DNA of 64,000 nt from Actinobacillus succinogenes 130Z (GTDB lineage: Bacteria > Pseudomonadota > Gammaproteobacteria > Enterobacterales > Pasteurellaceae): assembly GCF_000017245.1 (NCBI RefSeq), contig NC_009655.1, positions 1,116,001 to 1,180,000 of the forward strand, in the 5' to 3' direction. The position numbers were made by a program, and so were the translations under genes. How positions within the stretch are numbered: position 1 is the first letter of the stretch; each line of letters begins with the position of its first letter. Below the pieces are notes generated by a model. It saw nothing but the letters and a program-made list of their open reading frames with translations. It was not told the DNA's origin and did no database searches. Below, piece after piece: positions 9,190-21,789 of the stretch.

Positions 9190-11928
9190 ATGACAACAAT
9201 TTTAGCGCTCGGCGATCTTTCTTGCGGGCATTGTATTAAAGCGGTTAAAACGGCATTGGAAAAAATCAACGGTGTGGAAACGGCGGAAGTGACCTTGCAT
9301 TTCGCTAAAGTAGCGGGTGATGTGGCACCGGATATTTTGATTAAAGCCGTGGCGGACGCCGGCTATCAGGCGAAACCGGTTGAACCGGATTTCACCTTGG
9401 CGTTAAACGGATTAAATTGCGGACATTGTATTAAGTCCACCGAAAAAGCATTAAGTGCGGTGGAAAATGTCGAAGTTTTTGATGTCAGCAAAACCATGGC
9501 GAAAATTTATGGCGCAGCGGATCCGCAAACGGCGATTCGGGCTATCGTGGAGGCAGGCTTTGCGGCATCGCTTGAAAATATCCCCCAAAAGTCTGAAAAG
9601 GTGGCGATTGATGAGGTAAAGATTGACCGACGCCCAAAGCCTGAACAACCGTCACAATTGGCAGAAACGGCCGAATCAGTGACGGTTGCGTTATCTTCGG
9701 AGGCGGCGTTTTCCGGTGAGCAAACCACGTTATTATTAAGCGGTTTAAGTTGCGCAGCCTGTGTGTTGAAAGTGGAACGGGCATTACAGGCAGTGCCAAA
9801 CGTTCAAACAGCCCGGGTGAATCTCGCGGAACAGACGGCTTTTGTGACGGGGAATGTTTCGCCGGAATCTTTAATTGATGCGGTTATTCAAGCCGGTTAC
9901 GGAGCGGAATTGATTGAGGATGAAAAAAAACGTCGCGATAAACAGCGTTTGCAAACGGAGCATGAAATCCGGCAACGGAAATGGCAGGCGATTGTAGCGT
10001 TGATTATGGGGTTCGGTTTGCTTTTCTGGGGACTGGCCGGCGGACAAATGCAAGTGACCGCCGAAAATCGCAATAACTGGATATGGATTGGTATAATTTC
10101 TTTAATCGTGATGTTTTTCACCGGCGGACATTTTTATCAACGGGCATTGAAGAGTTTTACCAACAAAACCGCAACCATGGATACGTTGGTGGCATTGGGA
10201 ACAGGTGCCGCCTGGCTTTATTCCATGACGGTGACTCTGGCGCCGGATTTTTTCCCCGAAACCGCACATCATTTGTACTTTGAAAGCAGCACGATGATTA
10301 TCGGCCTGATCAATGTAGGGAAAATGTTGGAAGCAAAGGCTAAACAGCGTTCTTCCAAAGCCTTGGAACGATTGCTGGATCTCACCCCGAAAACCGCATT
10401 AATCGTAGAAGAAGCGGGCGAACGTGAAATTCCTTTAACCCGGGTTCAACGAGGTATGACTTTACGGTTGAAAACCGGAAACCGCGTTTCTGTGGATGGT
10501 ATTATTACCCGAGGCGAAGCCTGGTTGGACGAAAGCATGCTTACCGGCGAACCTTTACCGGTACATAAACAAGAAGGCGATAGAATCAGTGCCGGCACTT
10601 TAGTGACGGACGGTTCGGTGTTATTTCAGGCGGAACAAGTCGGCAATAAAACCACATTGGCGAATATTATTCGCTTGGTACGACAGGCACAAAGCAGCAA
10701 ACCGCAAATCGGCCAGCTGGCGGATCGCATTGCCGCCGTATTCGTACCGATAGTGATAGCCATTGCGTTTATTTCCGCCGTGATTTGGTATGCGGTAACG
10801 AAAGAAATTTCTTATTCTTTCGTAGTATTAACGACGGTTCTGATTATTGCCTGTCCTTGCGCGTTGGGACTGGCGACACCGATGTCGATTATCGCCGGTG
10901 TGGGGCGGGCGGCGGAATTAGGCGTATTAGTGCGGGATGCCGACGCCTTACAAAAAGCGGCGGACGCCGATACGGTAGTGTTCGATAAAACAGGCACGCT
11001 GACAAAAGGTGAGCCCAAAGTGACCGCACTTTATACGTTTAATGGATTTAATAGCCAAAGTGCGGTGCAATTTGCGGCAGATTTAGAACAGGGTTCGAAC
11101 CATCCGTTAGCCAAAGCGGTTATAGCGTACGCCTCTGATTTACAGATTTCACCGCAAGCGGTAACGGATTTCCGCACTTTAAATGGCTTGGGGGTGACGG
11201 CAACGGTTCATAATAAATCTGTTTTATTGGGAAATCGTGCGTTGTTAGAACAGCATTCAATTGTTATTGCAGAAGCCGAATCTCTGTTCCGACAGGAAAG
11301 CGAAAAAGGCGCTACCGTGGTGTTTTTGGCAGCAGAACGGCGGTTAGCGGCAATGTTTGTGATTCGCGATCCGTTACGCGACGACACGGTGGCGGCGTTA
11401 TCCCGTTTACATCGTCAGGGTTATCGTTTGGTCATGTTAACCGGCGATCAGGAAAAAACGGCGCAGGCTATTGCCCAGGAAGCCGGTATTGATCAGGTTA
11501 TTGCCGGAGTGTTGCCGGAAGGTAAGGCGCAAGCCATTCAACAACTGCAGGGACAGGGCAAAAAAATCGTGATGGTGGGGGATGGCATTAACGACGCTCC
11601 TGCACTGGCCCAAGCCAATGTCGGTATCGCTATGGGATCCGGTTCTGACGTAGCGATTGAAACGGCGGAATTAACGCTTATGCGCCACAGTATTCATGGG
11701 GTCGCCGATGCCTTGAGTTTGTCCAAAGGCACTTTACGTAACATGAAGCAGAATCTGTTTTTTGCCTTTATCTATAATAGTCTGGGCATTCCGTTGGCGG
11801 CCGGTATTTTTTATCCGTTTCTCGGTGTGCTGTTGAATCCGATGGTAGGCGGCGCGGCAATGGCGTGTTCATCCATTACCGTCGCCACCAATGCCAACCG
11901 GTTATTAAAATTTATGCCGGAAGCCTAA
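9190..11928 (+). CDS. copA: Cu(I)-exporting P1B-type ATPase
   Basis: Pumps Cu(I) from cytoplasm to periplasm. The start at 9190 is chosen because AGGAG (9179-9183) precedes it and because 9160 overlaps the promoter. The 912-residue protein has three N-terminal heavy-metal-associated domains, with CGHC, CGHC and CAAC ligand pairs, then membrane helices, the CPC transport motif in IIACPCALGLATP, the phosphorylation site DKTGTLTKG and the hinge GDGINDAPALA. Two N-terminal domains is the commoner number; three is slightly unusual. An inverted uptake-sequence terminator follows. Confidence 0.95.
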   Translation: MTTILALGDLSCGHCIKAVKTALEKINGVETAEVTLHFAKVAGDVAPDILIKAVADAGYQAKPVEPDFTLALNGLNCGHCIKSTEKALSAVENVEVFDVSKTMAKIYGAADPQTAIRAIVEAGFAASLENIPQKSEKVAIDEVKIDRRPKPEQPSQLAETAESVTVALSSEAAFSGEQTTLLLSGLSCAACVLKVERALQAVPNVQTARVNLAEQTAFVTGNVSPESLIDAVIQAGYGAELIEDEKKRRDKQRLQTEHEIRQRKWQAIVALIMGFGLLFWGLAGGQMQVTAENRNNWIWIGIISLIVMFFTGGHFYQRALKSFTNKTATMDTLVALGTGAAWLYSMTVTLAPDFFPETAHHLYFESSTMIIGLINVGKMLEAKAKQRSSKALERLLDLTPKTALIVEEAGEREIPLTRVQRGMTLRLKTGNRVSVDGIITRGEAWLDESMLTGEPLPVHKQEGDRISAGTLVTDGSVLFQAEQVGNKTTLANIIRLVRQAQSSKPQIGQLADRIAAVFVPIVIAIAFISAVIWYAVTKEISYSFVVLTTVLIIACPCALGLATPMSIIAGVGRAAELGVLVRDADALQKAADADTVVFDKTGTLTKGEPKVTALYTFNGFNSQSAVQFAADLEQGSNHPLAKAVIAYASDLQISPQAVTDFRTLNGLGVTATVHNKSVLLGNRALLEQHSIVIAEAESLFRQESEKGATVVFLAAERRLAAMFVIRDPLRDDTVAALSRLHRQGYRLVMLTGDQEKTAQAIAQEAGIDQVIAGVLPEGKAQAIQQLQGQGKKIVMVGDGINDAPALAQANVGIAMGSGSDVAIETAELTLMRHSIHGVADALSLSKGTLRNMKQNLFFAFIYNSLGIPLAAGIFYPFLGVLLNPMVGGAAMACSSITVATNANRLLKFMPEA

Positions 11929-11954
11929 ACGGCGCGTAAAATTTAAAATACGAT

Positions 11955-11997
11955 AAGTGCGGTCAAAAAATGATAAAGATTTTGACCGCACTTTTGT
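11955..11997 (+). terminator. copA terminator made of two inverted uptake sequences
   Basis: A 14-base perfect stem pairs AAGTGCGGTCAAAA (11955-11968) with TTTTGACCGCACTT (11980-11993), followed by TTGTTT. Confidence 0.85.
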
Positions 11998-12050
11998 TTG
12001 AAAAATGCTAAAATCCTTCGAAATTATGTTTTACTCGGAATTTTTCTTTT

Positions 12051-13985
12051 ATGGCACTGATTAGCTTAACCAACGGATATCTTTCTTTTAGCGACGCCCC
12101 TCTGTTAGACCACGCCGATTTACATATCGAACCGAACGAACGGGTTTGCTTGGTCGGTCGTAACGGTGCCGGCAAATCCACCTTGTTAAAGATTTTATCC
12201 GGTGATGTAGTAATGGACGATGGCAAACTGCTGTTTGAAAAAGATTTGGTAATTTCTCGCTTAGAACAGGATCCGCCTCGTCATGCGGAAGGAAATGTGT
12301 TTGATTATGTGGCGGAGGGCATCGGTCACCTGGCGGATTTATTGAAAGAGTATCATCGAATTTCGGTACGGTTGGAAACCCAATATGACGAAGCCGTGCT
12401 GAACCGGCTTTCGCAAGTGCAGGCAAAACTGGAACATGAAAATGGTTGGCAGTTTGAAAATAAAATTAAGGATGTTTTGGGCAAATTGGAATTAAACGCG
12501 GATACGCCGCTTTCCGAATTATCCGGCGGTTGGCTACGTAAAGCGGCGTTAGCGAGAGCGTTGGTGCGCGCGCCCGATATTTTACTGCTGGACGAACCGA
12601 CCAACCACTTGGATGTGGATGCCATTGAATGGCTGGAAGAGTTTCTGCTGGGGTTTAGCGGCAGCATTGTGTTTATTTCGCACGACCGTTCTTTTATCAA
12701 AAAAATGGCGACCCGAATTGTAGATTTGGATCGCGGGCATTTGGTGTCATATCCGGGCGATTATGAAACTTATCTCACTGCAAAAGCAGAAAATTTGCGG
12801 GTAGAAGTCTTGCAAAACGAGTTATTCGATAAAAAATTAGCACAAGAAGAAGTGTGGATTCGACAGGGTATTAAAGCACGACGTACCCGTAACGAAGGCC
12901 GTGTACGCGCGTTGAAAGCATTACGTGAAGCACGTCGGCAACGCCGTGATGTACCGGGTTCGGTAAAACTGCAGTTGGATTCTTCAAGCCGTTCGGGAAA
13001 AATTGTGTTTGAAGTGGAAGATGCGGGTTATGAAATTGAAGATAAAACCTTGCTTTCTCGTTTTAGTACCACAATTTTGCGCGGCGATAAAATTGCTTTG
13101 GTAGGACCTAACGGTTGCGGGAAAACTACTTTTATTAAACTATTATTAGGTCAACTGAAACCAACTTCGGGGTCTATTCGTTGCGGAACAAAATTAGATA
13201 TTGCGTATTTTGATCAATATCGAGTGGATTTAGATCCGGAAAAAACCGTGATGGATAATGTAGCGGACGGTAAACAGGATATTGAAATTAATGGTGTAAA
13301 ACGTCATGTATTGGGGTATTTACAGGATTTCCTGTTTCCGCCGAAACGAGCGATGATTCCGGTCAAAGCATTGTCCGGCGGTGAACGTAATCGTCTGTTA
13401 TTGGCAAAATTATTATTGAAACCGAATAACCTGCTTATTTTGGATGAGCCGACCAATGATTTGGATGTGGAAACCCTTGAATTACTAGAAGAAATTTTAG
13501 CGGATTACCAAGGAACGTTAATTATTGTCAGCCATGATCGTCAGTTCATTGATAATGTGGCAACAGAATGTTATATATTCGAAGGAAACGGTGTAGTAAA
13601 TAAATATGTCGGCGGTTTTTTTGATGCCAAACAGCAACAGGCAAATGTGTTGGCTCAAAAGCGCTCGGAAGCTCAGTCTAAGCAGAAAAGAGTCACGGAA
13701 AGTGCGGTCGAAATTAAACCGGTTTTTCAACCTGAGCGTCAACGAGCGGTGAAACTCTCGTATAAAGAACAGCGAGAACTGGAACAATTACCTCAGTTAT
13801 TAGAACAATTAGAAGAAAAATTAACCGCACTGCAGAATGAAGTAAACAACCCTGAATTTTTCCAACAATCACATGAATATACGACGACAAAATTACAGGA
13901 ATTAACCGAACAAGAACGGGAATTAGAATTGGCGTTTGAACGTTGGGAACTGTTAGAAGAAAAGAAAAATCAAAGTATGAGCTAA
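12051..13985 (+). CDS. uup: ABC-F ATPase Uup
   Basis: Soluble ABC-F family ATPase acting on the ribosome, and linked in E. coli to suppression of transposon excision. Two ATP-binding cassettes are visible: Walker A GRNGAGKS (about residues 37-44), signature LSGGWLRKAALARAL and LLLDEPTNHLD, then Walker A GPNGCGKT, signature LSGGERNRLLLAKLL and LILDEPTNDLD. The C terminus (about residues 555-644) is Glu/Gln/Leu-rich and should form the Uup coiled-coil DNA-binding domain. No membrane segment. The length of 644 residues is typical. Confidence 0.95.
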   Translation: MALISLTNGYLSFSDAPLLDHADLHIEPNERVCLVGRNGAGKSTLLKILSGDVVMDDGKLLFEKDLVISRLEQDPPRHAEGNVFDYVAEGIGHLADLLKEYHRISVRLETQYDEAVLNRLSQVQAKLEHENGWQFENKIKDVLGKLELNADTPLSELSGGWLRKAALARALVRAPDILLLDEPTNHLDVDAIEWLEEFLLGFSGSIVFISHDRSFIKKMATRIVDLDRGHLVSYPGDYETYLTAKAENLRVEVLQNELFDKKLAQEEVWIRQGIKARRTRNEGRVRALKALREARRQRRDVPGSVKLQLDSSSRSGKIVFEVEDAGYEIEDKTLLSRFSTTILRGDKIALVGPNGCGKTTFIKLLLGQLKPTSGSIRCGTKLDIAYFDQYRVDLDPEKTVMDNVADGKQDIEINGVKRHVLGYLQDFLFPPKRAMIPVKALSGGERNRLLLAKLLLKPNNLLILDEPTNDLDVETLELLEEILADYQGTLIIVSHDRQFIDNVATECYIFEGNGVVNKYVGGFFDAKQQQANVLAQKRSEAQSKQKRVTESAVEIKPVFQPERQRAVKLSYKEQRELEQLPQLLEQLEEKLTALQNEVNNPEFFQQSHEYTTTKLQELTEQERELELAFERWELLEEKKNQSMS

Positions 13986-14073
13986 AGTTTAACCAAAAAG
14001 TTATTGAATATTAAACAATTTGAATAAATAAGCAACAAAAGAACATAAATGTTTAATTTTTTCAAAAAAACGC

Positions 14074-14102
14074 TAGACAAGCATAACGAAAATCCTTAAT
14101 AT
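14074..14102 (+). promoter_or_regulatory. Stable-RNA promoter of the tRNA/rRNA operon
   Basis: TAGACA (14074-14079), a 17-base spacer and TAATAT (14097-14102) are followed by a GC-rich discriminator (CGCCCCGC), the arrangement typical of growth-rate-regulated stable RNA promoters. It lies 22 bases upstream of the first tRNA. Confidence 0.75.
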
Positions 14103-14124
14103 ACGCCCCGCAACGACGCATAGA

Positions 14125-14201
<77 letters not shown>

Positions 14202-14230
14202 GAGTCAGCGTATATGCAATAAAATCAATG

Positions 14231-14306
14231 GTGGCTATAGCTCAGTTGGTAGAGCCCTGGATTGTGATTCCAGTTGTCGTGAGTTCGAGTCTCATTAGCC
14301 ACCCCA
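14231..14306 (+). tRNA. tRNA-His (anticodon GTG)
   Basis: 76 bases. Acceptor arms GTGGCTA and TAGCCAC pair perfectly, the anticodon loop TTGTGAT gives GTG, and the discriminator C and CCA are encoded. A G at 14230 supplies the extra 5' G-1 typical of tRNA-His. Confidence 0.97.
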
Positions 14307-14327
14307 TCTTATTTATTAAGATTCCGA

Positions 14328-14404
14328 CGGCGAGTAGCGCAGCTTGGTAGCGCAACTGGTTTGGGACCAGTGGGTCGTAGGTTCAAATCCTATCTCGCCG
14401 ACCA
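14328..14404 (+). tRNA. tRNA-Pro (anticodon TGG)
   Basis: 77 bases. Acceptor arms CGGCGAG and CTCGCCG pair perfectly, the anticodon loop TTTGGGA gives TGG, and A73 and CCA are encoded. Only about 140 bases separate it from 16S, with a boxA and no terminator between. Confidence 0.97.
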
Positions 14405-14408
14405 ATTT

Positions 14409-14420
14409 TGCTCTTTAACA
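14409..14420 (+). promoter_or_regulatory. boxA antitermination site in the rRNA leader
   Basis: TGCTCTTTAACA matches the boxA consensus found in rRNA leaders, where Nus factors assemble. It follows tRNA-Pro by four bases and precedes 16S by about 123. Confidence 0.8.
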
Positions 14421-14543
14421 ATTTATCAGACAATCTGTGTGGGCACCGGAAAGATTCGTTTAGAAAAAATAAATGAAGACTTAAGGTGCTGACCGAAGTT
14501 AATACATTAATGAATGTCAGTATATTGAGCGAAAAAACTTTTT

Positions 14544-16086
<1,543 letters not shown>

Positions 16087-16168
16087 CTAAAGAACGGATT
16101 ACCGGTGTTCACACAGATTGTTTGATAGAAGAAAGCAAAGCGAACGTGTATTAACGCGACGTCCTTTT

Positions 16169-16245
<77 letters not shown>

Positions 16246-16315
16246 CTCATACGAGTGGCAAGCCGAATGATGAGTGAAAAGCGAAAGGGTAAATGACAAG
16301 CGTAGTTGTGATAAC

Positions 16316-16391
16316 GGGGATATAGCTCAGCTGGGAGAGCGCCTGCCTTGCACGCAGGAGGTCAGCGGTTCGATCCCGCTTATCTCCACCA
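16316..16391 (+). tRNA. tRNA-Ala (anticodon TGC) in the 16S-23S spacer
   Basis: 76 bases. Acceptor arms GGGGATA and TATCTCC (with one G-T pair), anticodon loop CTTGCAC giving TGC, encoded CCA. Confidence 0.97.
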
Positions 16392-16490
16392 ATCATCATG
16401 ACTAAGTAAATAAAGCGTTAAATAAAGACAGCCTTATAAAAGAAGGCTCGACGGCATTTGGACGTACTTTGTTTATTTAGTCATGATGAT
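16392..16490 (+). other. Long hairpin in the 16S-23S spacer
   Basis: ATCATCATGACTAA (16392-16405) is the exact reverse complement of TTAGTCATGATGAT (16477-16490), and the pairing extends inward for about ten more bases with two mismatches. A smaller inner hairpin (AGCCTT/AAGGCT) sits near 16430-16448. It may be an RNase III-type processing stem releasing tRNA-Ala; that role is inference. Confidence 0.5.
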
Positions 16491-16509
16491 AGTCGAAAGA
16501 CATAATCGT

Positions 16510-16521
16510 TGTTCTTTAAAA
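16510..16521 (+). promoter_or_regulatory. Second boxA, upstream of 23S
   Basis: TGTTCTTTAAAA resembles the spacer boxA that sits between the spacer tRNAs and 23S in many gammaproteobacterial rRNA operons. Confidence 0.65.
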
Positions 16522-16683
16522 AATTGGAAACAAGCTGAAAAACTGAAGAGATTTTCGAAAGAAAGTCTGAGTAGTAAAAATCTTGACTGAACAAAAGCAG
16601 TCAAGTGTTTAGTTTAAAAAACCGACTTCAAATTGAAGGCACTTTCTTGCAAAAGACAGTAAAGAGAACATTTGAGGTTGTAT

Positions 16684-19682
<2,999 letters not shown>

Positions 19683-19783
19683 ACAACGCTCAAATGTTTT
19701 CGGCTTGTTTCGAATTTTAAAGGAAGCGGCGCGGGCTATCGAGAGGTAGAGGCGTTGCGGATAAGCGGAGAACAACAGAATTA

Positions 19784-19901
19784 TCTTGGCGGCGACAGTG
19801 CGGTGGTCCCACCTGACCCCATGCCGAACTCAGAAGTGAAACGCCGTAATGCCGATGGTAGTGTGGGATATTCCCATGTGAGAGTAGGGCACCGCCAGGT
19901 A
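19784..19901 (+). rRNA. 5S ribosomal RNA
   Basis: About 118 bases. Helix I arms CTTGGCGG (19785-19792) and CCGCCAGG (19892-19899) pair, and the conserved CCCATGCCGAACTCAGAAGTGAAACG core is present. Ends are approximate. Confidence 0.95.
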
Positions 19902-19910
19902 GCGATAAAG

Positions 19911-19951
19911 AAACCCCGGTTCAGAAATGAGCCGGGGTTTTTGGGTTTTTT
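19911..19951 (+). terminator. rRNA operon terminator
   Basis: AAACCCCGG (19911-19919) pairs with CCGGGGTTT (19932-19940), followed by TTGGG and a run of six T residues. It closes the operon that begins at 14074. Confidence 0.9.
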
Positions 19952-20047
19952 ATAATACGGAACGCATCGCTTGTTGAAAAATAGCGTGACAGTTTTTTCT
20001 TAAAACGCTCTAAGAATTTAACGTGAATAATAGCGAGTCTCTTTATA

Positions 20048-20164
20048 TCAAGGATAACAATTTTTTATTTTCTCGACGGCTGAAATTCTCTGACGGGTTA
20101 ATTCATTTCGGATTTCTGTTTTTTTAAATCCCGCACTCACAATATTTTTAACATCAATTGTCAT
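20048..20164 (-). CDS. Possible 38-residue ORF or gene remnant in an AT-rich gap
   Basis: Between the rRNA terminator and purU, the minus strand reads MTIDVKNIVSAGFKKTEIRN and then ELTRQRISAVEKIKNCYP before a stop. The same frame stays open for some 10 codons upstream of the ATG without another start. There is no clear ribosome binding site. It may be the tail of a lost gene or chance; I do not recognise it. The rest of the gap (19952-20235) shows nothing else I can name. Confidence 0.2.
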   Translation of the reverse strand: MTIDVKNIVSAGFKKTEIRNELTRQRISAVEKIKNCYP

Positions 20165-20235
20165 TGCTTTTTGATATAACCCCAAGAAGATGACACTATA
20201 GTAGATAAAATAGTTGACCAAAGGTATTAAAGCCT

Positions 20236-20267
20236 AAAAAAAGCTGTGATCAAACTTGATCGACAGC
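20236..20267 (-). terminator. purU terminator
   Basis: Hairpin GCTGTGATCAA (20243-20253) with TTGATCGACAGC (20256-20267), with one bulged C. On the minus strand it follows the purU stop by 25 bases and ends in a run of seven T residues. Confidence 0.75.
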
Positions 20268-20292
20268 ATTTAGTTGTGTACTTACAGGCTTT

Positions 20293-21132
20293 TCAAAGAA
20301 TAATAGTTTTATTTTGATAGACAAATAAATGATCATGCAATGCTAAGTCTAAAGCACGGCTTAAAACCGTTTTTTCCACGTCACGACCTGCTTTCATCAT
20401 TGATTCAGCTGAGTATGTATGGTCTACATCGATAACATTTTGCATGATAATCGGCCCCTCATCTAGCTCATTATTAATGAAATGTGCAGTTGCACCGATA
20501 ATTTTTACCCCTCTATCGTAGGCGCGTTTATATGGATTGGCACCGATAAAGGCCGGTAAGAATGAGTGATGAATATTAATTACCCGATTAGGATAGCGTG
20601 CGACAAATTCAGGATTGAGTATACGCATATATTTAGCTAATACAATAATATCAGGGTTATATTGGTCGATAGTTTTCGCTAACATTTTATCATGTTTGAT
20701 ACGCGTTAGCCCTTCATGACTGACACAATGAAATGGAATATCGAAACGTTCTACAAGTGTGCGTAAATTATCATGATTACCTATAACGGCAGCAATTTCT
20801 ACATCTAATCCGCCATCATAAGTTTTCATTAAAATATCCCCTAAACAATGTGCTTCTTTCGTAACTAAAATAACAACTTTTTTACGGCAATCGGCATTAA
20901 TTAAGCGACAATTTGTTCCTTTGGGTAAACTAAAATTTAAATCTTCGAGTAATACTTCGTCATTAAAAATACCTTGTAATTCGGTACGCATAAAAAAATG
21001 CTTAGTTTCAAAATCTACAAATTCATTATTGTGTAAGATATTCAATTGATGTTTATAACAAATATTTGTAATTTTTGCGATTAAGCCTTTATCGTCAGGA
21101 CAGTCTGTTAGTAAAATCTTATTTTCAATCAT
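20293..21132 (-). CDS. purU: Formyltetrahydrofolate deformylase
   Basis: Hydrolyses 10-formyl-THF to formate and THF, balancing the one-carbon pool and feeding formate to PurT. The start MIENKILLTDCPDDKG at 21132 gives 279 residues, matching the family. An N-terminal ACT domain (about residues 1-80) precedes a formyltransferase-type catalytic domain with the conserved NIHHSFLPAFIGANPY and, further on, ATAHFINNELDEGPII. An open frame extends 14 codons upstream but lacks family similarity. hns lies upstream on the same strand, about 77 bases away. Confidence 0.93.
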   Translation of the reverse strand: MIENKILLTDCPDDKGLIAKITNICYKHQLNILHNNEFVDFETKHFFMRTELQGIFNDEVLLEDLNFSLPKGTNCRLINADCRKKVVILVTKEAHCLGDILMKTYDGGLDVEIAAVIGNHDNLRTLVERFDIPFHCVSHEGLTRIKHDKMLAKTIDQYNPDIIVLAKYMRILNPEFVARYPNRVINIHHSFLPAFIGANPYKRAYDRGVKIIGATAHFINNELDEGPIIMQNVIDVDHTYSAESMMKAGRDVEKTVLSRALDLALHDHLFVYQNKTIIL

Positions 21133-21209
21133 TGTTGTATTTAGTTTAGTTATTTCAAAACAAGGAAAACCCATATATTATTCATTCATATATGGGTTTT
21201 TATAATTTA

Positions 21210-21605
21210 TTAAATTGCAAACGAAGCAAGTGATTTACCGGCATTTAATGCGTCTTGAATAGGTTTAGGTTTGCGGCCTTGACCGCTCCAGGTTTTGGTT
21301 TCACCTTTCTCATCAATATATTTATATTTAGCCGGCATAGGTTGGCGGATTTTACGGGCTTTTGATTCCGTTGGGGTTAATCCTAATTCAGCTAAACTAA
21401 TTCCGTTTTCTTTTAACTCTTCTTTATATTTTTCAATTAATGCCTGACGCGCTTCTTGTTCGGCAATTAATGCCGCATTTTTTTCTCTTTTTTCTGCAAT
21501 AATTTGAGTTAATTTTTTTAATGCTTCTTCCGATTTTTCCAAACCCAACTCATTGACGGCAGCACGCAATGTTCGGATATTATTTAAACCTTTACTAAAA
21601 GACAT
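21210..21605 (-). CDS. hns: H-NS family nucleoid-associated protein
   Basis: Binds and silences AT-rich DNA. The start at 21605 (MSFSKGLNNIRTLRAAV) is chosen because GGAG lies six bases upstream; a TTG twelve bases earlier overlaps that ribosome binding site. The 131-residue protein has an N-terminal helical dimerisation region with a long charged coiled coil (about residues 20-65) and a C-terminal DNA-binding domain with TWSGQGRKPKPI, containing the minor-groove-binding QGR core. The flanking DNA is notably AT-rich. Confidence 0.93.
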   Translation of the reverse strand: MSFSKGLNNIRTLRAAVNELGLEKSEEALKKLTQIIAEKREKNAALIAEQEARQALIEKYKEELKENGISLAELGLTPTESKARKIRQPMPAKYKYIDEKGETKTWSGQGRKPKPIQDALNAGKSLASFAI

Positions 21606-21617
21606 AATATTCTCCAA

Positions 21618-21708
21618 AATGTATTTTTTACAAGAGTGTTGTTACTGATTTCAAATAATAAGAAAAATATGATTTAAAGTAAATTATTTTTTTCTATGCA
21701 GGATTAGT
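21618..21708. other. AT-rich hns/nhaC divergent intergenic region
   Basis: About 90 bases of very AT-rich DNA between the divergent hns and nhaC genes. Promoters for both must lie here, but I cannot single out boxes with confidence. Confidence 0.3.
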
Positions 21709-21789
21709 ATGATTTTGGGTTGGTTTTTTTGTGATCTTGTTGTAATCTTCTTTTTTATCTTTTTATTTAAAATAACACTAGGGAATTAC

